A stretch of 64,000 nucleotides of DNA from the NCBI GenBank assembly GCA_027306505.1, contig DAHUZP010000072.1, positions 24,018 to 88,017 on the forward strand, written 5' to 3'. Source of the DNA: Thermoplasmata archaeon. Its GTDB lineage: Archaea > Thermoplasmatota > Thermoplasmata > Lutacidiplasmatales > UBA184. How positions within the stretch are numbered: the stretch's first letter is position 1; the number at the start of each line of letters is the position of its first letter. Below are positions 1-10,200 of this stretch, piece by piece. The notes beneath the pieces are model-generated. The model did no database searches, was not told where the DNA came from, and saw nothing but the letters and a program-made list of their open reading frames with translations. Both the position numbers and the translations under genes were made by a program.

Positions 1-4
1 AGAG

Positions 5-682
5 ATGGCCTTCTCGGACGAACCGGACGAGGACGGCCGCAAGCGCCGCCGGGTCCGGGGAAGGTCGGACCCCTCAGAGTCCCCGTGGCCACGGCAGGAC
101 CAGCCGCTCTCTTGGGCCATGCTGCCCCCGGAGCAGGGGTCGGAGGAGCCGCTCGAGGCGGAGGAGACTCCCTCCCCTTCGACCCACGCGACGAGGCCGA
201 CCCCCGCTCCCTCGGAGGGCGCCGCCGAGGACTGGAGGTCGCGCTATCAGTACCTGCTGGCCGAGTTCGACAACTATCGCCGCCGGGTCCAACGTGACAC
301 CGACGCTGCCGTGAGCAGCGCCCGGGGGAACGTGCTCCTCAAGGTCATCGGGCTGCACGAGGGGATCGAGCACGCGTTGGAGGCGCTGCCCTCCGACGCG
401 AAGGCGCTGAGGGACGGGCTCTCCTTGGTCCTGCGCAACATGGACACGTTGCTCCGGGACGAGGGCGTCGAACCGGTCGCCTCGGAGGGGGCCCGCTTCC
501 AGCCGGACCTTCACGAGGCCGTCGGCCAGGCCCCTTCCGGCCCGAGGGCCCCGGAAGGGACCGTCGCCACGGTGGTCCAGCAGGGCTACCGGGGTCGCTC
601 CGGTCTGCTGCGCCCGGCGAAGGTCCTCGTCGCCTCCGGTCCACCTCCCCCCCCGTCGAAGGGGGAGAAAGGCGTGGCCTGA
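5..682 (+). CDS. grpE: GrpE nucleotide exchange factor
   Basis: GrpE releases ADP from DnaK (Hsp70) in the cytosol. The first 75 residues are charged and Pro-rich, as is common in GrpE. A helical stretch follows with RYQYLLAEFDNYRRR, the hallmark of the GrpE dimerisation helix, and the C-terminal beta domain contains LHEAVGQAP and GTVATVVQQGYRGR. The 225-residue length fits the family. The ATG lies 4 bases from the window edge, so the true start could be further upstream. GrpE is a bacterial-type chaperone that some mesophilic archaea acquired together with DnaK/DnaJ; those partners would be expected just left of the window. It is 60 bases ahead of the HMG-CoA reductase gene on the same strand. 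Confidence 0.9.
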   Translation: MAFSDEPDEDGRKRRRVRGRSDPSESPWPRQDQPLSWAMLPPEQGSEEPLEAEETPSPSTHATRPTPAPSEGAAEDWRSRYQYLLAEFDNYRRRVQRDTDAAVSSARGNVLLKVIGLHEGIEHALEALPSDAKALRDGLSLVLRNMDTLLRDEGVEPVASEGARFQPDLHEAVGQAPSGPRAPEGTVATVVQQGYRGRSGLLRPAKVLVASGPPPPPSKGEKGVA

Positions 683-742
683 GCGTCCCCCTCCCCCGGA
701 ATAGCTTCATCTTCTCTCGCGCCGGAGCCCCGGACGAGCACC

Positions 743-2056
743 ATGGCCGAGCGTTCGAGCGAGCTGAGCGGGTTCTACCGGAAGAGCGCTGAGGACCGGC
801 GCCGGGCAGTGCTGGAGTTCGCCGGGATCGAGCCGGAGGCCGAAAAGCCGTGGCTCCCCCCGGAAGGGGTCGACCGGGGAATCCTGGAGCGGATGATCGA
901 GAACGTGATCGGGACCTTCCCGCTCCCCCTGGGGGTCGCGACGAACTTCCGGGTCAACGGCAAGGACTACCTGGTCCCCATGGCCCTGGAGGAGCCGAGC
1001 GTGGTCGCCGCGGCGAGCCACGCTGCGAAGATCTCCCGGGAGAAGGGTGGGTTCCACGCGCAGTCGAGCCCTCCGGTGATGATCGGCCAGATCTCCCTGG
1101 TGGACGTCCCGGACCCGAGCGGCGCCCGGCTCCGGATCCTGGAGGCCGAGCCCGAGCTCCTCGCCCTCGCCAACTCGAAGGACCCGCTGCTCAACAAGGT
1201 GGGCGGAGGGGCCCGTGCCCTCGAGGTTCGGCTCGCTCCCACGCCCCGGGGCACGATCGTCATCGTCCAGCTCCACGTGGACGTGCGCGATGCGATGGGC
1301 GCGAACGCGGTCAACACCATGGCCGAGGCGCTCGCTCCTGAGCTCGCCCGACTCTCCGGCGGACGGCGCAACCTGCGGATCATCTCCAACCTGGCCGTGC
1401 ACCGAGTCGCCCGGGTCTGGGCCATCTTCCCACGAACCGCGCTCGAGGGTGAGGGCACCAGCGGGGCGGACGTGGTGGAGGGGGTCCTGGACGCCTGGAA
1501 CTTCGCGGCGCACGACCCGTTCCGTTGCGCGACCCACAACAAGGGGATCATGAACGGGATCTCCGCGGTCGCGATCGCGACGGGGAACGACTTCCGTGCG
1601 CTGGAGGCCGGGGCGCACTCCTACGCGGCGTGGAAGGCGGGACCCGGAGGCGTCATCGCCCCGCTCACCACCTACGAGAAGAACGCGGAGGGCGACCTCG
1701 TCGGGACCATCGAGGTCCCCATGGCGGTCGGCCTCATCGGTGGGGCGACGGCGGTGCATCCCACCGCGAAGCTCAACGTCCGCCTGCTGGGCGTGAAGAG
1801 CGCCCAGGAGCTCGCCCAGGTCATGGCCTCGGTCGGGCTCGCCCAGAACTTCGCCGCCCTCCGGGCCCTCGCCAACGAGGGCATCCAGAAGGGGCACATG
1901 GCGCTCCACGCCCGCAACGTCGCCGTGATGGCGGGGGCCCAGGGCGCGGAGGTCGACGAGCTCGCTCGGCGCCTCGCGCAGGAGCACGCGGTCCGTCAGG
2001 ACCGGGCGCGCGAGGTCCTGGCCGACATGCGCAAGACCTCCCCCTCGAAGACATGA
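743..2056 (+). CDS. mvaA: Class II hydroxymethylglutaryl-CoA reductase
   Basis: Converts HMG-CoA to mevalonate, the committed step of archaeal isoprenoid lipid synthesis. The sequence has the class II pattern: EEPSVVAAASHAAKI with the catalytic Glu near residue 83, DVRDAMGANAVNTMAE, HNKGIMNGISAVAIATGND with Lys-267 and Asp-283, and GHMALHARNVAVMAGA with the active-site His near residue 385. This numbering closely matches the Pseudomonas mevalonii enzyme as I remember it. Most archaea carry class I, while class II is known from Archaeoglobus and Thermoplasmata. The stop overlaps the pdxT start in an ATGA, so the two genes are probably translationally coupled. Length (437 residues) is normal. 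Confidence 0.94.
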   Translation: MAERSSELSGFYRKSAEDRRRAVLEFAGIEPEAEKPWLPPEGVDRGILERMIENVIGTFPLPLGVATNFRVNGKDYLVPMALEEPSVVAAASHAAKISREKGGFHAQSSPPVMIGQISLVDVPDPSGARLRILEAEPELLALANSKDPLLNKVGGGARALEVRLAPTPRGTIVIVQLHVDVRDAMGANAVNTMAEALAPELARLSGGRRNLRIISNLAVHRVARVWAIFPRTALEGEGTSGADVVEGVLDAWNFAAHDPFRCATHNKGIMNGISAVAIATGNDFRALEAGAHSYAAWKAGPGGVIAPLTTYEKNAEGDLVGTIEVPMAVGLIGGATAVHPTAKLNVRLLGVKSAQELAQVMASVGLAQNFAALRALANEGIQKGHMALHARNVAVMAGAQGAEVDELARRLAQEHAVRQDRAREVLADMRKTSPSKT

Positions 2057-2667
2057 CCGAGGGGCCCCGCTCGGGGCTGCTCGGGGTGCTGGCGCTGCAA
2101 GGCGATGTCCCCGAGCACGCAGAGGCCGCCCGCGGTCTTCTCGGACCGGACCGGGTGCTGGAGGTCCGCTCCCCCCAGGACCTCGCCAGGGTCGCTGCGA
2201 TCGTCCTCCCCGGAGGGGAGAGCACGACCCTTTCCCTCCTGCTCGACCGCTCCGGGCTGCGCGACCCGCTCACCGAGAGGGTACGAGCGGGGCTCCCGGT
2301 GCTCGCGACGTGCGCGGGGCTCATCCTCCTCGCCCGGGAGCTGGAGCCCGGGACGAGGGGGCGCGAGCCGAAGACCCTTGGGGTGATGGACGTCAAGGTC
2401 CGTCGGAACGACTACGGCCGCCAGGCCGACTCCTTCGAAACGACGCTCGAGGTCCAGGGGATCGGGAAGGACGTCCCCGCGGCGTTCATCCGTGCCCCGC
2501 GGATCCTGGGGGTCGGCCCGGGCGTCCGGGTGCTCGCGAAGGTGGGAGAGGACCCCGTCCTCGTGCGTGAGGGGCGGCTCTGGGGGCTCACCTTCCATCC
2601 GGAGGTCACAGGCGACCCAAGGCTGCTCCGGGCCTTCCTGGTGGACGCGGGGCTGCTCCCGGGCTGA
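2053..2667 (+). CDS. pdxT: Pyridoxal 5'-phosphate synthase glutaminase subunit PdxT
   Basis: Class I glutamine amidotransferase that hydrolyses glutamine and passes ammonia to PdxS for vitamin B6 (PLP) synthesis. GGEST at residues 54-58 forms the oxyanion region, LATCAGL places the nucleophile at Cys-87, and FHPE gives the His-182/Glu-184 pair. Length of 204 residues is typical. The start was chosen at the ATG that overlaps the HMG-CoA reductase stop; a longer upstream reading frame is only open by GC bias. The synthase partner PdxS is not in this window. The gene converges with the large minus-strand gene that follows. Confidence 0.93.
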   Translation: MTEGPRSGLLGVLALQGDVPEHAEAARGLLGPDRVLEVRSPQDLARVAAIVLPGGESTTLSLLLDRSGLRDPLTERVRAGLPVLATCAGLILLARELEPGTRGREPKTLGVMDVKVRRNDYGRQADSFETTLEVQGIGKDVPAAFIRAPRILGVGPGVRVLAKVGEDPVLVREGRLWGLTFHPEVTGDPRLLRAFLVDAGLLPG

Positions 2668-2729
2668 AGGGCCAACCCTCGCGCAGCCGTTGGGTCGTCC
2701 TCCTCCCCTGGAGCGGCGGGACCTGCCGC

Positions 2730-5333
2730 TCAGACCGAGGGGATCGTCACGGGTTCGAGCGTCCAGGTGCTCTTTCCGAACAGGCCGTAGAGCAGCAGGA
2801 TCCCGAGCAGGGTCACCGGTAGGAAGGCCAGGGTCAGCACGTCCGGCGCCGCCGGAAGAACGGGCTGGATGGCCCATCCCAGCAGCAGGCCCACGAACGG
2901 GTTCCAGACCAGGAGCCCGGTCCCCACGCGGGTGCGAAGGACGAGCCCGGGGTCGACGGGGGTCTCGGCGGAGCCGGTCGTCATCTGGGCGCGCACCCGC
3001 AGGACCGCCTCGGAGAGCTGCCAGTGTTGGATCGCCCGGAAGAGGACCACGCTCAGCAAGGCGACGAGCAGCAGGAACGCTCCTGCACCGAGCTGGACGG
3101 TCGAGCCAGGACCCCCATACGCGGAGGCGGAGGACCGGTCCATGACCCCGGAGAGCGAGAAGAGGAGCAGGATGACAAGGACGAACCCGGTGACCCAGCT
3201 GAGATAGGCGAAGAACGCGGCCCATCGCACATGGTCCTGCGTGAGGACGTCGGTCTGAGGGTCCTCCTGGAAGAGCCGACCGGGGGACACCCCGTACACT
3301 CGCTGCAACGTTCGGCGGACCTGGGCGTGGAAGGGCAGGACGAGGATCCCGCCCAGGATCCCCCCGAGCACGGCGAGCCACGGTGCGATGCCGAAGTCGC
3401 CAGAGGAGTTGGGGATGAGCAGCATGAGGGCGAGAGGTACCCACGCCAGGACCCAGATCTGCATCCCGCGGCGGTAGGTGCCGAGGACCCGATAGGGCTC
3501 GGTGCTGGAGCTGGGACCGCTGGAAGCATCCTCGGCCGTTGGAGGGCGCGAGGAGGCGAGACGACGTCGGGCCCGCCGGGCGGCCCCCATCCAAGCGAGC
3601 CCGGCGACCACGATGAGCCCCGAGAACGCGCTCACCAACGCGGAGGAGAGCGATGAGCCTTCGTTGAAAGCGTAGGCCGCGAGACCTTGCTGCGCCGCGC
3701 AGCCCTCGATGCAGACGGAGGTGCCTACGGCGGCACCGGAAGTGCCGCCCGCTGAAGCCATGGCACCCACGGGACAGACGTCGTAGCAGGTGGGCGTCCC
3801 CGCCGCCCCGACCGCGATCCAGTATCCTCCCCCATCGAGGAGCGCCACGATCGGGAACTGTTCAGAAGAAGGGACCAGCAGTGAGGCCAGAGGGACGTGA
3901 CAGGTCTGGGAGACCTGGTCGTTCACGAGCCCCAGCTGCCAGCAATCGACCCCGTCCCCTTGAGGCAAGGTGGCCGCGATCTCGAACTCCGTGCTGCTGA
4001 GCGGCACCACCGAGATGAGGCGGGGGAGCTGCCCGGTGCCTCCACCGTCCTGCTGCAATTGGAAGAAGGGGATCGCGGCCAGGGAGCCGAGGGAGGTCCC
4101 CTGGATGGGGATGAGATAGGTCGGGGTCACGAGGAGGGCCGGGGTATCCGGGTCACCCTGCAGGGTCCAGCTGCTTGGTGCGGGGAGCAGCATGGGGGAG
4201 GTGGAGAAGCCCGAACCGGAGCCCTGCGCGTCCAACCACAGACCCAGCGAGGCCGCGGGAGCGCCCGTCGGCTGCTCGAGGAAGGCGACCACGATGCCCG
4301 AGCCCTCGGGGGCCATCTGGAGGCTCTCGTCGGACATGAGCGAGGCCCTGCCCAACGTGAGGTTCTGCCAGACCGTCCATGAGGCCCCTGCGTCCGTGCT
4401 CGCGACCGAGCTCACCTCCCCCTGGGCGGCGCCGCAAGCTCCGACCGGTTGATGGATCCAGGCGATCGCGGCCTGGGTCCCCTCGATCCCCGCCTGGAGC
4501 GAGGTGATCACCTCGCCCGGGAGGTAGACCGCTCTCGAGTTCCAGCTGAGGCCCCCATCGTGGCTCGAAGCGAGGAGGAGCGTCGAGTTCTGGTTGCAGC
4601 CCGTGGGGCCGCCGGGATAGTACCCCGTCCCTCCGGGGCTGGAAAGCCCGGAAGCGGCCGTGAGCACCAGGTTGGAGCCGTCCGCCGCGACCACGGCGAG
4701 GTCCCAAGGAGCACCGCCGGAGACCGCGTAGAGCGGGACCAGTGAAGGGCTCCACGAGAGGCCCCGGTCGGTGCTCTTCTCCAGGAGGATCGAACCTCCG
4801 TTCGACGAAGCCGCGAAGAGGGTGTGGCCGGCCTCGGTCAGCGCGAAGAAGCTCCCTGAGGGGGCGAGCATGGTCATTTGGTACTCCGGGCCCGCGTTCC
4901 CCGCGAGCGCGACCGAGAGCCCGAGCAGCAAGAGGAGAGCCCCGGCGGCGCGGCCTCGACCCTGCCCCCGGGAAGTGTCCAGGTGGAAGCGACGATAGCG
5001 GCGCAACGCTCCCGCAGGGACGGGACGGGCCTTTCGCGGCCCGGGCGGAGCAGCGTAGGGAGGGGGGCGAGCGGGCCGACCCAGCGAAAGGAGGGGGTCC
5101 GAGAGGGCGGTGAGAGGCCCTGGAGCGGCCCCGAGCGCCCCTCCAACCCCGCCCACGTGGGGCGGTGGAGGGGGCGCTCCGTCGCCCGAACCTCCCCGGT
5201 TCCCTGGTGAGGGGGCGTTCGATGGGGCGCTTCGATCGTCCACCCGGCCGGCCCACATGGGCCCTGCCGTCGGTCCAGACCGCGTGACCGGTGGGACCTC
5301 ACCTCTCGCTGCGTCTTCTTCAGATCCGGTCAT
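2730..5333 (-). CDS. Asp-box repeat polytopic membrane protein
   Basis: Function unknown. The 867-residue product starts with about 120 Pro/Gly-rich residues, then a hydrophobic segment (about 130-150) that should anchor or export what follows. The next 400 residues carry Asp-box (BNR) repeats of the S-x-D-x-G-x-x-W type: STDRGLSWS, SHDGGLSWN and STDAGASWT, which mark sialidase-like beta-propellers. A pair of close Cys residues (CYDVC) sits near 510. The last 300 residues contain about seven or eight transmembrane helices. No sialidase catalytic set was recognised, so a hydrolase call is not justified. The start could be Met-26 instead. It is followed downstream by the convergent pdxT; a small membrane protein gene lies 57 bases upstream on the same strand. 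Confidence 0.8.
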   Translation of the reverse strand: MTGSEEDAARGEVPPVTRSGPTAGPMWAGRVDDRSAPSNAPSPGNRGGSGDGAPPPPPHVGGVGGALGAAPGPLTALSDPLLSLGRPARPPPYAAPPGPRKARPVPAGALRRYRRFHLDTSRGQGRGRAAGALLLLLGLSVALAGNAGPEYQMTMLAPSGSFFALTEAGHTLFAASSNGGSILLEKSTDRGLSWSPSLVPLYAVSGGAPWDLAVVAADGSNLVLTAASGLSSPGGTGYYPGGPTGCNQNSTLLLASSHDGGLSWNSRAVYLPGEVITSLQAGIEGTQAAIAWIHQPVGACGAAQGEVSSVASTDAGASWTVWQNLTLGRASLMSDESLQMAPEGSGIVVAFLEQPTGAPAASLGLWLDAQGSGSGFSTSPMLLPAPSSWTLQGDPDTPALLVTPTYLIPIQGTSLGSLAAIPFFQLQQDGGGTGQLPRLISVVPLSSTEFEIAATLPQGDGVDCWQLGLVNDQVSQTCHVPLASLLVPSSEQFPIVALLDGGGYWIAVGAAGTPTCYDVCPVGAMASAGGTSGAAVGTSVCIEGCAAQQGLAAYAFNEGSSLSSALVSAFSGLIVVAGLAWMGAARRARRRLASSRPPTAEDASSGPSSSTEPYRVLGTYRRGMQIWVLAWVPLALMLLIPNSSGDFGIAPWLAVLGGILGGILVLPFHAQVRRTLQRVYGVSPGRLFQEDPQTDVLTQDHVRWAAFFAYLSWVTGFVLVILLLFSLSGVMDRSSASAYGGPGSTVQLGAGAFLLLVALLSVVLFRAIQHWQLSEAVLRVRAQMTTGSAETPVDPGLVLRTRVGTGLLVWNPFVGLLLGWAIQPVLPAAPDVLTLAFLPVTLLGILLLYGLFGKSTWTLEPVTIPSV

Positions 5334-5390
5334 GGTGCTCCGTTCCGTGGTCCTCTGGGTCGAGCGGTGCTCCTCGGTCGCTTGGTCCTC

Positions 5391-5816
5391 TCACAGCATG
5401 TGCGAAAGCGGGTCCTCTTCCCCCTCGGGACCTGCGGGGGGCGTGGGACGAGGCAGGGGAGGGATGGAGGGAGGCGGGCCCGAGAGCTCTCCACCTCGGG
5501 ACCCGAGCGATCCGCGCCGGGAGAGGAGGGTCAGAGAGCCCACGAGCCAGAGGAGGAAGAAGAGTCCAGCGCCGCCGAACGCGAAGAGGAGCCCGCCGGA
5601 GGCGCCGATCCCCGCGGAGGCGCTTGAAACCTGGGCGCCACCACTGCCTCCACCGCCCGTGCAGTTCACCTGGCACGAGGAGGAGCTGGAGCCTGACAGC
5701 TCCTGGAGGCTGGCCAGGCCGAGCAACCCCACGAACAGGAAGAGCAGGCAGAGGAGGCCAGCGATCCAGACCGCGGCCCGCCACCGCGTCTTCTCTGGGT
5801 CCCGACCGCGCGACAT
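5391..5816 (-). CDS. Small two-helix membrane protein
   Basis: Unrecognised 141-residue protein. It has a short basic N-terminus, a first transmembrane helix at about residues 15-37, an exported Ser/Gly-rich loop with two Cys (SSSSSCQVNCTGGGG) that could form a disulfide, a second helix at about 70-95, and a Pro-rich cytoplasmic tail. It lies 57 bases upstream of the Asp-box membrane protein on the same strand, so the two may be co-transcribed. The divergent neighbour is the winged-helix protein gene, and the roughly 110-base spacer between them is AT-richer than the surroundings. Confidence 0.6.
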   Translation of the reverse strand: MSRGRDPEKTRWRAAVWIAGLLCLLFLFVGLLGLASLQELSGSSSSSCQVNCTGGGGSGGAQVSSASAGIGASGGLLFAFGGAGLFFLLWLVGSLTLLSRRGSLGSRGGELSGPPPSIPPLPRPTPPAGPEGEEDPLSHML

Positions 5817-5928
5817 TCGCCCTCGTCCATCTATCGATCGGGCGGCTCTTCAACGAGATTACAAGTAAGGGGGAACGTGTTGTACACCATGCTAGAGCTT
5901 CGCCGCCCTGCGGCCCCAACCTCGAGAC

Positions 5929-7005
5929 ATGCGTGAACTGACCGACGCCGAGTATCGGACCCTCCTGGCCGTGCTCTCCTATCCGGAGGAGACCGAGCAG
6001 TCCCGCCTCCGTCGCTCCGGGCTCCCGAGCTCGACGTACCATGTGGCGAAGCGGCGGCTCTACGAGCTCGGCTGGGCGTCGGACCGATGGGTCCCTCAAC
6101 CGGGCCCGCTCGGGCTCCGCGGCGTGGAGATCACGCTCTCGAGACCGTTCTCGGGGGACCGCGGGCCGCTCGAAGCGAGGCTACAGGAGGATGCGACCTG
6201 CGTCCTGCTCTGGTCGGGCGTTCACTGCGTGCTCTCCGTGCGGTTCCTTCGCTCCGAGGGGGCCCCCACCGGGAAGCGCGCGGTTCGCCCCATGCCCGCA
6301 GAGCTCGCACGGCTCGAGGTCCTTCGCGAGGACCCGACGGCCATGCTCCCCGTCTACTTCGACTTCGCCGGCCTCTGGGCGCACTTCGGGGCGGAAGCTC
6401 CTCCCGAGGGCTATCCCCGCGGTCTCGATCTGCGGTCCCCGGCGGTGTCCGCCCAGGAACGGCACGCCGCGCTCCAGGCCTTGCTCCGGGGCAACGAGCC
6501 GGAGGCCCATTGGACCGCCCACCGATGGACGAGCCTGCTGCGGCTGCCACGAAGCCAGCGTCGCGCGGTCCAGCGGGGAACGATCTCGGCCTGGACCTTC
6601 CCGCAGTTGTCCGAGATACCGCCGATGGAAGGACGACGTATCGGCGAGGTCATCTTCGTGGTGGGCAGCACCCACAAGGGAGGTCCCACCGACCTCCTCA
6701 ATGCGCTCACGAAGGAATGCGGCGTGTTCCCGTTCCTCTTCGTCTCGGCCGGTGGACGGACCCTCGTGGGGGGGGTCGGACAGACGAGCGGGAGGTCTCC
6801 CGGACGTGTGACCCTCCGGTCCGCGCGCCGTCCCGTCCTGGGGGTGGTCCATCAACATCTGGAACAGGTGGAGATCCTCATCGAACCGGTCGAATCCTTG
6901 CGGGCGATCGTGCCGCATCGGTACGGGAGGTCCGTGGAGGACCTCTCGGAGGTCGGGAAAAGGCCGATGGCAGCCTCCACCCCCCGCGGCCTGGCGGAGA
7001 GCTGA
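5929..7005 (+). CDS. Putative winged-helix DNA-binding protein
   Basis: The 358-residue product is not recognised as a named family. The first 65 residues look like a winged helix-turn-helix (LTDAEYRTLLAVLSYPEE, then RRSGLPSSTYHVAKRRL as candidate recognition helix). The rest is a soluble mixed alpha/beta region without a clear signature; a later GEVIFVVGSTHKGGP stretch resembles a strand-loop but not a canonical P-loop. No signal peptide or transmembrane segment is seen. It is divergent from the small membrane protein gene and precedes the sedolisin gene by about 250 bases, so it may regulate either. The regulator role is inferred from the N-terminus only. Confidence 0.6.
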   Translation: MRELTDAEYRTLLAVLSYPEETEQSRLRRSGLPSSTYHVAKRRLYELGWASDRWVPQPGPLGLRGVEITLSRPFSGDRGPLEARLQEDATCVLLWSGVHCVLSVRFLRSEGAPTGKRAVRPMPAELARLEVLREDPTAMLPVYFDFAGLWAHFGAEAPPEGYPRGLDLRSPAVSAQERHAALQALLRGNEPEAHWTAHRWTSLLRLPRSQRRAVQRGTISAWTFPQLSEIPPMEGRRIGEVIFVVGSTHKGGPTDLLNALTKECGVFPFLFVSAGGRTLVGGVGQTSGRSPGRVTLRSARRPVLGVVHQHLEQVEILIEPVESLRAIVPHRYGRSVEDLSEVGKRPMAASTPRGLAES

Positions 7006-7220
7006 ACCGGCCCGCCGGTACCTGCCAGGACCGACGATCGTCCACCTTGGACGGGCGGTTCGCTGCGCGATAGCGCTGGGGCAGGGGCCTGGAGCGAAGA
7101 CCCGGGGGTCCAACGAACCATGCTCCCCAGGCGGACGGGTGCGATGCGGTCGAAGGGGAGCCCTCCGCCGGCTCGTCCCTTGACCGCCCGCGAACCAGCC
7201 TTTCAGGGGGCAACGCATCC

Positions 7221-7225
7221 ATATA
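7221..7225 (+). promoter_or_regulatory. TATA-like box of the sedolisin gene
   Basis: ATATA in a GC-rich spacer, centred about 32 bases before the ATG at 7255. This spacing matches the leaderless pattern seen elsewhere in the window and was used to choose the start of the following gene. Confidence 0.4.
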
Positions 7226-7254
7226 CCGGGGAGGACTGGATGATTGGGCTTCGC

Positions 7255-10200
7255 ATGCCGGACCTCACCACGGTACCCGGTGCACCTTCGACCATCGCCG
7301 AACGCATCGAGGGACCCTCCTCGAGATCTCGACCGCGAGGATGGAGGATGGCGACGCTTGTCGGAGCGCTCTTCCTGACCTCCCTCATGCTCGCCGGCAT
7401 CCCGGGGGCCCAAGCGGCCTCGACCGGCACCCATGCGGCCGCGTTCGCGACCGTCCCGATACCGGGCGGCCTCTCCGTCCTGGTGAGCTCTCGGGGGCCC
7501 CTTCCCGCCGGAGCGACCTTCGGCTCGCCGCTCACCGCGAGCCAGAGCTTCTCCTTCAACATCGAGATCAACATCCCCACGACCCCCGCGGAGCAGGCCT
7601 ACCAGGCGGGGCTTCTCACCCCCGGATCGCCCAACTATCACCAGTACACCCCTCGCGGCTTCGCCTTCGTGAACGCGTGGGGACCCACCCCGAACACGGT
7701 GCAGGCGCTCTCGGCCTACTTCGGGTCCTACGGCCTGCACGTGACCAAGCTGGACCAGCTCGGACTGCTCTACAGCGTGAGCGGCTCCGTCGCCCAGGTC
7801 GACGCCGCCCTTCACACCACCCTGTATCAGGTCCGGTCGGGAACGACCCTCGGCTTCGCTCCGGCCTCCGATCCCGCGCTCCCGTCGAGCCTCGCCCCCT
7901 GGGTGGGCGCCTTCCACAACCTCAACAGCTTCACCGAGCCGCACCCGATGTTCTCCTTCGCGCCGGCGCGGACCTCGACCGCCCTCAGCGCGACCAACTT
8001 GCAGGATGCCTACAACGCGGCGGGCCTCATCAGCGGGGGCATCACGGGCACCAATGTCATCGGGCTCGCGGAGATGTGCGACCCGAGCCAGGCGAGCTCC
8101 ACCTACAGCACGGACGCCAACCAGTTCGCGTCGGCCAACGGACTGCCTGCGGACACGATCACCCTGAGCGGCAGCGGCGCCAGCAGTTGCAGCACCGGCT
8201 CCTCAGGATGGGGGGTCGAGACCGACCTGGACATCCAGTCCTCCCACTCGATCGCCCCAGGTTCGAACCAGAACGTCTGCCTGGACAACACGGACCCCTC
8301 GGTGTGCGATTCCAGCTTCATCTCGAGCGGCATCGAGTTCGGCTCGAACAGCTGGGGGAGCTCCTCCAACGGCTACGCGAGCATCTGGAACACGGCAGAA
8401 GCTTCCGGCGTGGACCTCCTCGCGTCTTCCGGTGACAGCTGTGCCGCGGTAAACTGGCCCGCGGCCGAGACCTACGCGCTCGGAGTCGGAGGCACCTCGC
8501 TCACGGTGAGCGGGACGAGCTGGGGCTCCGAGACGGTCTGGTCCTGCTCGGGCGGATCCGGCACCGGGGGGGGATGTGACACCACGGACGCCTCCCCTCC
8601 CTACCAGGCGGGCATGACGGGCTACCCGGGAGCCTGCGCTTCGGGCAACCGCGGCGACCCGGACCTTGGTGCGGACGCGGACCCCAACACCGGGATCATG
8701 GTGTACGTGGGTAACCCCGCGAACTGCGGAGGCACGAGCCCCTGCCAGGTCGGCGGGACCTCCCTCGCCTGCCCGCTCTGGAGCGCCTCCTTGGACGTCA
8801 TCTACCAGAAGTCCGGGTTCTCCGGGTTCGTCGGCGGGACGCTCTACTCGATCGCGAAGAGCTCGAGCTACAACACCGACTTCCACGACATCACCTCAGG
8901 CAGCAACGGATACTCAGCGACCGTGGGATGGGACCCGGATACCGGGCTCGGCAGCCCGAACATCGCGAACCTTGTGACGGGATTCGGCCCGCAGCCGCTC
9001 ACCGCCGCCCTCAGCCCCGCCGCGAAGACCATCGAGGCCGGTCAGGTCGTGACCTTCACAGCGGCTCTCACCGGCGGCACCTACCCGTACAGCTTCGCCT
9101 GGGAGCAGAACGGCACGACCATCGCCACGACCTCCAAGGCGATCTACAACTACACCCAGTTCCACTCGGCCCCCTCGCCCTACCAGATCTCGGTCAAGGT
9201 GACGGACTCGACGACCCCCACCGCCTTCACGGCGACCGCGGGACCCGCCGCGGTCACCGTGAACCCGGGGCCCTCGGTGGTCTTCAGCGCGACCCCCCTC
9301 ACCGTGGACGGCGGTCAGACGATCGCCCTCAGCGCGACGGCGACCGGAGGCAGCGGTGGGTACACCTACGATTGGACGCTCAACGGAAGCGGCTTCGCGA
9401 CCTCCAGCACCTCCTCCGCAACGTGGACGGCCCCGAACCACACCTTCACCGGCACCATCGGGGTCCAGGTCTACGACTCGGTCGGTGGAAGCGCGGTGGG
9501 CTCCGCCCCGATCTCGGTCTTCGCGAAGCCGGGCGTGCTCTTCTCCGCCGCCCCGCTGGGGCCGATCGATGTGCTCTCCCCGGTCACGTTGACCGCGACG
9601 GCGACGGGCGGTGACCCGCCGCTGACCTACACCTTCTTCGCGAACGGCACCCAGGTGCTCTACACCGGCTCGCAGTCGAGCTTCGCGTGGACCCCAGCGG
9701 GGCCGGGCTCGTACGTCCTATCGGCGGGCGTCAAGGACAGCCTGCTGTTCTCGGCGAGCTCCACGACCCAGACCATCCAGGTGAACCCGGACCCCCAGGT
9801 CACGATCGGGCTCCCTGCCTCCGGACAGGCGGACGTGGGACAGTACGTGCAGCTCCAGGCGAGGACCACGGGAGGCACCAGTTGTTGCTCCTTCGCGTGG
9901 ACCGTGAACGGGGCCGTGGTGCCGGGGGCTAGCGCCTCGACCTACAAGTTCAAGGCGTCGACCGCGGGGGCCATCACCGTCTCCGTCCAGGTGGTCGATG
10001 GCGTGGGACGCTCGGCGACCTCCCCTCAGGCGAGCCTCACGATCAACCCCGCCCCGACGGTCGTGATCCAGGGGTCCACGAACGTGGTGAGCGGCCAGAC
10101 GGACATGCTCACCGCGGCCGTGACTCCCGGGACCTTCCCCTTCAGCTACGCGTGGACCTTGGACGGCCAGGGAGTCGGCGGAACGCCCCATGCGGTCTAC

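Noticed and set aside
707-1987. 426-codon open frame opposite HMG-CoA reductase
   Set aside because: Antisense frame kept open by GC bias; the plus strand has every class II reductase motif and this frame has none.
1996-3594. 532-codon minus-strand frame across pdxT and the Asp-box gene end
   Set aside because: It overlaps two well-supported genes and shows only Arg/Pro/Gly-rich low-complexity sequence.
6181-7944. 587-codon minus-strand frame
   Set aside because: Opposes the winged-helix and sedolisin genes; composition is that of a GC shadow with no domain.
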